Source: Kocuria sp.
GTDB lineage: Bacteria > Actinomycetota > Actinomycetes > Actinomycetales > Micrococcaceae
DNA: 64,000 bases
Assembly (NCBI RefSeq): GCF_030538595.1
Contig: NZ_JAUNTS010000004.1
Location: forward strand, 124,001-188,000
Direction of reading: 5' to 3'
The position numbers and the translations under genes were made by a program. Of the stretch, positions 59,218-64,000 are shown piece after piece; within the stretch, counting starts at the first letter, position 1, and every line of letters starts with the position of its first letter. The notes beneath the pieces are model-generated. The model worked only from the letters and a program-made list of their open reading frames with translations, was not told the DNA's origin and made no database searches.

Positions 59218-59991
59218 TCAATTCCGTCCCGTGAAGACCGGCTTGCGTTTCTCCTGGAAGGCTGCGAATCCCTCCGCGTAGTCGGCCGAAGAACACAGTG
59301 CGGCCTGGGCGTCGTTCTCCCGCGCCAAGGAATCCCAGAGCCCCAGCCGTTCATCACGCAGCTGGGCCACCAACTTCTTGGAGGCCATGAACGCACCCGT
59401 GGCCCCGGCGGCAACCCGAGCAGCAGTACTGCGCGTGAATTCCAACAGGTCTTCAGCCGGCATGGACCGGGAGAACAACCCTGAACGCACGGCCTCCGCC
59501 CCAGAAATCAGCTCCGCCGTGTAGATCAGATCCAACGTGCGGTGAGCACCCAGCCGCTCCACGAACAATGCGTGTCCGCCGGAATCCAACGTGGCCCCCA
59601 ACTTGGCAAAAGGAGAGCCAACCTTGGCATCATCAGCCACATAAACGACGTCGGTGGCGATCGCCAGTCCCAGCCCCACCCCCAGGCACGGTCCCTGGAC
59701 GGCAGCAAACGTGGGTGCCGGGAACCCTGACATCACCCGCAGCACCGGTGTCAGCGTTTCGTTGAGATACCCGTGGACGTCATCCGTGGCGGGATCAACT
59801 CCGGAGATGTCCCGGCCCGCGCAGAAGCCGCGCCCCTCACCGCGCAGTACCAGCGCCCGGACCCCCGCAGCGGCAGCCTCCGTATACGCAGCTCCCAAGT
59901 CCTGTAGAGCCACAGTGTCCAGGGAGTTCATCTTTGCCGGGGCGTTGAGCACCACTTCGGCAACTGAATCAGTGATGGTCAGCTCAATCAT
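59218..59991 (-). CDS. Enoyl-CoA hydratase/isomerase family (paa-linked)
   Basis: The 257-residue crotonase has ALVLRGEGRGFCAGRDISG (oxyanion-hole Gly), GPCLGVGLGLAIATDVVYVA and FAKLGATLDSGGHALF. DISG with D in that place and its site after paaE suggest PaaG (ring-1,2-epoxyphenylacetyl-CoA isomerase) or PaaF. I cannot decide between the two. It is the last gene of the paa operon, 65 bases after paaE. Confidence 0.88.
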   Translation of the reverse strand: MIELTITDSVAEVVLNAPAKMNSLDTVALQDLGAAYTEAAAAGVRALVLRGEGRGFCAGRDISGVDPATDDVHGYLNETLTPVLRVMSGFPAPTFAAVQGPCLGVGLGLAIATDVVYVADDAKVGSPFAKLGATLDSGGHALFVERLGAHRTLDLIYTAELISGAEAVRSGLFSRSMPAEDLLEFTRSTAARVAAGATGAFMASKKLVAQLRDERLGLWDSLARENDAQAALCSSADYAEGFAAFQEKRKPVFTGRN

Positions 59992-60056
59992 GGTGAATCA
60001 GCCTTTCCAGCAGGAGCCCGCCTCACCTGGCGGACCCGGGACGGACGGATGTGGGC

Positions 60057-61247
60057 TCAGGAGTCAAAGTCCACGGCCAAGGCTTTGCCTGTGGGCCTGG
60101 TTTGGCAGGTCAAAACGTATCCGGCAGCCACCTCATCAGCTTCCAAGGCGTAGTTCTCGGCCATCTGGTACTCGCCATCGGTCACTTTGGCCCGGCAGGT
60201 GCCACACACCCCACCGGCGCACGCGAACGGAACATCCGGGCGGGCCCGCAGTGCTGCATTCAAGACGGTTTCGTGGGCAGCCACCGGAGAAGAAACTTCA
60301 CCTGTGAGGCCGTCCAACGTGAAGGTGATGGCCACGTTGTCCCCGGAAGGATCAGCCTCCACCACGCGTCCGGTCTGACCCTGGGGGTCGGCCGGGTTGC
60401 CCGTGGTGAACAGCTCGAATCGGATGGAATCCGCAGGCACTCCCCGCTCAGCCAGGGTGTCCCTGCACAACTGCACCAGCTCGAAGGGGCCGCAGAGGAA
60501 CCACTCGTCTGTGCGCCCCACCTGAATCACGTGATCCAACAGGTCACCGAGCTTTTGATGATCTATCCGCCCGGACAATAGCGGGTTGATCCGCTGCTCA
60601 CGGGAAAGCACGTGGTGCACGGCAAATCTGGCCGGATACCGGTCCTTCATGTCGCCCAGTTCCTCAGCGAACATCACATCCGATGCCGACCGGTTGGCGT
60701 AGACCAGATCCACGGAGGAGTTCGCAGAAGCCCTCAACACCGCCCGGGTGATGGCCATGATGGGAGTGATTCCGGAACCTGCCGCAAAAGCCACCAGATG
60801 CACGTGGGAGTTCTGCGCCACTTGGGCGGCAGCCAGCTTTTCGGCGTCGTTCATGGAGGTGATGTTGACCGAGTGACTGGAGGTGAACGCGCCTTGGGGG
60901 TTCATGACCTCCAGCTCATCGCCCACATTTAAATTTTCGTTGGCCCAGGTGGAGAACACCCCGCCCAGGGTTCGCTTGATCGCCACCTTGACTTCACCGC
61001 GCACGGGCTCGGCGCAGATGGAGTAGGAGCGGCGGATTTCCTGCCCGTCGATCTGGGCGCGCAGCGCCACGTACTGGCCCGGTGCGTAGTCGTAGTCATC
61101 GGCAAGCTCGTCCGGGACGTGGAAGGTAACCTCCACGGATTCGGCGGTCAGTGGCCGGACCTCGGAGACCCGCAGCGTGTGGAAAGTGGCGCGGCGTCGG
61201 GTCCCGGCAACGTCGTCGTTGACTGGGGGGTTCGTGGTTTCGCTCAT
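60057..61247 (-). CDS. paaE: Phenylacetyl-CoA epoxidase reductase subunit
   Basis: The 396-residue protein has an FAD domain (YDYAPGQYVALRAQ, IRRSYSICAEP), an NADPH domain (VAFAAGSGITPIMAI, FLCGPFELVQLC) and a C-terminal plant-type 2Fe-2S site (CAGGVCGTCRAKV plus a later Cys in YVLTCQTRP). It passes electrons from NADPH to PaaA. The ATG overlaps the paaD stop by one base. Confidence 0.95.
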   Translation of the reverse strand: MSETTNPPVNDDVAGTRRRATFHTLRVSEVRPLTAESVEVTFHVPDELADDYDYAPGQYVALRAQIDGQEIRRSYSICAEPVRGEVKVAIKRTLGGVFSTWANENLNVGDELEVMNPQGAFTSSHSVNITSMNDAEKLAAAQVAQNSHVHLVAFAAGSGITPIMAITRAVLRASANSSVDLVYANRSASDVMFAEELGDMKDRYPARFAVHHVLSREQRINPLLSGRIDHQKLGDLLDHVIQVGRTDEWFLCGPFELVQLCRDTLAERGVPADSIRFELFTTGNPADPQGQTGRVVEADPSGDNVAITFTLDGLTGEVSSPVAAHETVLNAALRARPDVPFACAGGVCGTCRAKVTDGEYQMAENYALEADEVAAGYVLTCQTRPTGKALAVDFDS

Positions 61248-61840
61248 CAGTGCACCTTGAAGTGGTCGAAGGGTTCCAGACAGTTGTTGCACACCCACAG
61301 CGCCTTGCAGGAGGTGGAGCCGAATCGGGTCATCTCCCGCGTGGACAGCGAATCGCACCGCGGGCACTTCACCCCCAGAGTCAAAGCAACGGGGCCTGTA
61401 GCAGCACGCCCCGTTGGAGGGGCAATGCCGTACGCCTGCAGCTTCTGCTTGCCATCCCGGGTCATCCAGTCCGTGGTCCAGGCCGGTTCCAGCACGGTCT
61501 GGACCTGCACGGGGGTGAATCCGTCGTCGTCCAGCGCAGCTTTGAGGTCTGCGGTGATGGTCTCCATGGCGGGGCATCCGGAGTAGGTGGGCGTGATGAC
61601 CACGACGGCGCCCCGCTCACCTTCCGCCCGTGCGGCTCGCAGGATGCCCAGATCAGCCACGGAGAGCACAGGGATTTCGGGGTCGTTGACCGTTGCGGCC
61701 ACATCCCACACCCGGGCAGAGGCGGCATCGGTGGGGCGCAGATCATCCAAGCGTTGCGGGACGTCGGCACCGGTGGGGCGGGGACGGGCGTGCGGGTCCT
61801 GCTCAAAATCCATCCGCGGCATCTGCGGTTGCGCTGGCAT
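61247..61840 (-). CDS. paaD: Phenylacetyl-CoA epoxidase assembly protein
   Basis: A DUF59/MIP18-type domain (ARVWDVAATVNDPEIPVLSV, TPTYSGCPAME) and a C-terminal zinc ribbon (CPRCDSLS, SCKALWVCNNCLEPF) identify PaaD, which matures the epoxidase. The start is uncertain: ATG 61840 has GAGAGG before it (197 residues). ATG 61858 and GTG 61918, which overlaps the paaC stop, are in frame. Confidence 0.9.
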   Translation of the reverse strand: MPAQPQMPRMDFEQDPHARPRPTGADVPQRLDDLRPTDAASARVWDVAATVNDPEIPVLSVADLGILRAARAEGERGAVVVITPTYSGCPAMETITADLKAALDDDGFTPVQVQTVLEPAWTTDWMTRDGKQKLQAYGIAPPTGRAATGPVALTLGVKCPRCDSLSTREMTRFGSTSCKALWVCNNCLEPFDHFKVH

Positions 61841-61914
61841 CGCGTGCCTCTCTGGCATCTCCGGCCTGCCGGTGTTACCCCTTGGCCCCACATGTTCCGC
61901 GTTCACGGTGCAGC

Positions 61915-62742
61915 TCACCACGTGGCGCCCGGGTGCTGGCGGGCCAACACCTGCATCTCGGCCAGGATGTAGCCGCGCTGTTCGGAAAACTGACCCGTGC
62001 GGTCGGCGCCGTAGGCCGGTGCCACGGCGGGCACTTCCAAACCGGCCTCCGTAAGGGCCGCGGTGATTCGCGCCATGGTGGGCTGCTTCAACGACGACGG
62101 CGCCACCGCCCGATCTCCCAGCTCACCGATTGGCTCCACATCCAGAAACAGCTCTTCAACGTAGGGCCACAGCACATCGAATCCCTCTTGGATGCGTTCC
62201 TTGGACTCTTCCGTGCCCAGTCCCAGGCGTAGCGTCCACTGCGTGGCGTGATCCTGGTGGTACTCGATTTCCTTCAGGGCCTTGGCGGCAATGGCTGCCA
62301 AGGTGCGGTCGGTGGAGTTCACCAGACGGCGGTACAGCTCGTACTGGTAGTAGCTGAAGATCAACTGCCGGGTGATCGTGCGCCCAAAATCCCCGTTCTC
62401 CTGCTCCACCAATCGGCAGGAGCGGAACTCTTCCTCGTCCCGGAAGTAGGCCAAGTCATCCTCGGTCTTACCCCATGCCGTACCGGCGTAGGTCAGGAAG
62501 AACCTGGCGTGACCCAGCAGGTCCAGGGCAATGTTGCCCAGTGCAATGTCCTCTTCCAGTTCCGGTGCTCGGGAGATCCAATGGCCCAGGCGTTGCGCCA
62601 ACATCAGGGAATCGTCGCCGAGCAACAAGGCGTAGCGGGCCACGGCGTCGTCGGCAATCACCCCCTGGGAGGTGAGGTCTTCCGGGGTGATGGCGGACCC
62701 GGCGGATTGGACGGTGGCGGATTCGGTGGCTGCAAAGTTCAC
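61915..62742 (-). CDS. paaC: Phenylacetyl-CoA epoxidase structural subunit
   Basis: The 275-residue ferritin-like helical subunit carries LGDDSLMLAQRLGHWISRAP, LLGHARFFLTYAG, and KEIEYHQDHATQW. PaaC pairs with PaaA in the epoxidase. GTG 62742 overlaps the paaB stop. Confidence 0.94.
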   Translation of the reverse strand: MNFAATESATVQSAGSAITPEDLTSQGVIADDAVARYALLLGDDSLMLAQRLGHWISRAPELEEDIALGNIALDLLGHARFFLTYAGTAWGKTEDDLAYFRDEEEFRSCRLVEQENGDFGRTITRQLIFSYYQYELYRRLVNSTDRTLAAIAAKALKEIEYHQDHATQWTLRLGLGTEESKERIQEGFDVLWPYVEELFLDVEPIGELGDRAVAPSSLKQPTMARITAALTEAGLEVPAVAPAYGADRTGQFSEQRGYILAEMQVLARQHPGATW

Positions 62743-63083
62743 AGATGCTTCACCCCTTCACTTTTGGTGTAGTAGGTGGCGTGGCGGTAGGCCTTGCCGG
62801 CAGCGGACTCAAAGTAGCCACCTTTGGAATCCGGGTCAGAGGAGGTCACGGCTTCTGAGGGGACCACCCACACGGAGGTGCCCTCGTTGCGTCGGGTGTA
62901 GAGGTCCCGCGCGTTGCGCACGGCCATGGTGGCATCCGGGGCGTGCAGGGACCCGGCGTGGACGTGCGACAGGCCCCGGGAGGAACGTACAAAAACCTCC
63001 CACAGCGGCCAGGACTCGGCCCCGGTGCTGCTGGGGTGACTGGACGCGTCCGTGATGGGGGTGGGCTGGTTCTGCTCCGTCAT
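62739..63083 (-). CDS. paaB: Phenylacetyl-CoA epoxidase subunit B
   Basis: The 114-residue protein has WPLWEVFVRSSRGLSHVHAG, LHAPDATMAVRNARDLYTRR and ends YFESAAGKAYRHATYY, matching PaaB. An extra 20-residue polar N-terminus precedes it. It starts 5 bases after paaA. Confidence 0.95.
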   Translation of the reverse strand: MTEQNQPTPITDASSHPSSTGAESWPLWEVFVRSSRGLSHVHAGSLHAPDATMAVRNARDLYTRRNEGTSVWVVPSEAVTSSDPDSKGGYFESAAGKAYRHATYYTKSEGVKHL

Positions 63084-63088
63084 GGTGT

Positions 63089-64000
63089 TCAGGCTCCAAT
63101 CAGTGCCGAGCTGGCCGAATGCGCCGGGCTGCCCGAATGGTCTGTAGGTGATGCGTTGGCCGACCGACTGGTCCTTGCGGCGTAGGCAGCAGCGGCTTCG
63201 CGCACCCAGGCACCCTCGCGGTGGGCTTCCCGGCGGCGCTGCATACGCTGGCGGCTGCAGGGACCTTCACCTTTGAGCACGGCAAAGAACTCGTCCCAGT
63301 TCAGTTCGCCGTAGTCGTAGTGGCCGCGGTCCTCATTCCACTTCAGGTCCGGGTCCGGCAAGGTCAGACCCAGGGCCTCCACCTGCGGGACGATCATGTC
63401 CACAAAGCGCTGGCGGAGATCGTCATTGGAGAACCGCTTGATGTTCCACGCCATGGACTGTTGGGAATTGGGGGAGTCTGCATCCGGAGGCCCGAACATT
63501 TGCAGCGCCGGCCCGTAGAAGCGGTTGACGGCATCCTGAGCCATCTGTTTCTGCGCGGGGGTTCCGTGGGAGAGTTCGTAGAGGATTTCCCATCCCTGAC
63601 GCTGGTGAAAGGACTCTTCCTTGCAGATTCGCACCATGGCTCGGCCATAGGGGCCGTAGGAGGCGCGACACAGTGGAACCTGGTTGCAGATTGCGGCGCC
63701 GTCCACCAGCCAGCCGATTGCGCCGATGTCCGCCCAGGTCCGGGCCGGGTAATTGAAGATGGACGAATACTTGGCCCGTCCGTCCAGCAGCTGCTGGTTG
63801 AGTACGCTCCGCGGGGTTCCCAGGGTTTCAGCCGCGGAATAGAGGTACAGCCCGTGGCCGGCCTCGTCCTGGACCTTTGCCATCAGGATGGCCTTGCGCT
63901 TCAACGACGGCGCCCGCGTGATCCAGTTGGCCTCCGGCTGCATCCCAATGATTTCCGAATGAGCGTGCTGGGAGATCTGGCGGACCAGAGTCTTGCGGTA
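63089..64000 (-). CDS. paaA: Phenylacetyl-CoA epoxidase catalytic subunit, 5' end beyond window
   Basis: The frame is open to the window end, so the first part is missing; 303 codons are visible. The di-iron core is present: [32 protein letters not shown]. PaaA epoxidises phenylacetyl-CoA. The C-terminal tail after AYAA is about 27 residues of Ser/Ala-rich sequence, longer than I expect for the family. Confidence 0.95.
   Translation of the reverse strand, partial: YRKTLVRQISQHAHSEIIGMQPEANWITRAPSLKRKAILMAKVQDEAGHGLYLYSAAETLGTPRSVLNQQLLDGRAKYSSIFNYPARTWADIGAIGWLVDGAAICNQVPLCRASYGPYGRAMVRICKEESFHQRQGWEILYELSHGTPAQKQMAQDAVNRFYGPALQMFGPPDADSPNSQQSMAWNIKRFSNDDLRQRFVDMIVPQVEALGLTLPDPDLKWNEDRGHYDYGELNWDEFFAVLKGEGPCSRQRMQRRREAHREGAWVREAAAAYAARTSRSANASPTDHSGSPAHSASSALIGA

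Overview
The window looks like the chromosome of a Gram-positive, moderately high-GC actinomycete, probably Micrococcaceae-like (Arthrobacter/Kocuria/Rothia type). The genus is inference. The basis is the gene families present: a DUF3151 gene next to purA, an actinobacterial-type paaABCDE operon, a Micrococcus/Rhodococcus-type putrescine oxidase, AAGGAG ribosome sites and many GTG starts. By eye the GC is about 60%. I found no rRNA, tRNA, CRISPR array, transposase or integrase.

Layout. 0-4.3 kb: the end of a drug-efflux MFS gene, a benzaldehyde-type aldehyde dehydrogenase, a PhzF-like isomerase and an orphan TOPRIM protein. 4.5-10.5 kb: a MacB-like ABC ATPase and permease, then four tandem related small membrane proteins, then a phospholipase-D/cardiolipin-synthase-like enzyme. 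10.6-16 kb: a small tail-anchored protein, a cold-shock protein, a structured gene-free stretch, two unknown proteins (one a lipoprotein), a HerA/DUF853 ATPase and an SRPBCC protein. 16.3-24.3 kb: an NAD-binding protein, two MFS transporters, galactokinase, a FUSC membrane protein, an unknown gene pair and DUF3151. 24.3-29.5 kb: an in-frame MetF-MetE fusion behind a SAM (S-box) riboswitch, divergent from purA. 29.6-33.7 kb: an amino-acid permease, two DUF202 proteins, a VOC protein and a zinc alcohol dehydrogenase; the last two are each flanked by copies of one palindromic repeat.

33.8-42.2 kb is a defence island. It holds a type ISP restriction-modification enzyme split by a nine-G tract (possible phase switch, pseudogene or sequencing error), a coupled membrane-anchored coiled-coil protein, and an AbiEi/AbiEii toxin-antitoxin pair behind a 23-bp palindrome and an eight-G tract at its ribosome site.

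42.3-48.4 kb carries an M13 peptidase, an FMN reductase, a thioesterase, an Na+/H+ antiporter with an apparent ACG start, and a TetR regulator. 48.5-55.5 kb is a tight operon that reads as agmatine to putrescine to 4-aminobutanal: putrescine oxidase, universal stress protein, APC permease, agmatine deiminase and an amidase-signature enzyme. 55.5-59.2 kb is a hot spot with two small cassettes, each between direct repeats: an NmrA-like protein plus a membrane protein, and a helix-turn-helix plus nucleotidyltransferase toxin-antitoxin-like pair. 59.2-64 kb is the phenylacetyl-CoA epoxidase operon paaABCDE plus an enoyl-CoA hydratase, cut by the window end inside paaA.

Long perfect-stem hairpins in gene-free gaps recur throughout. 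Two are dispersed families of four copies each.
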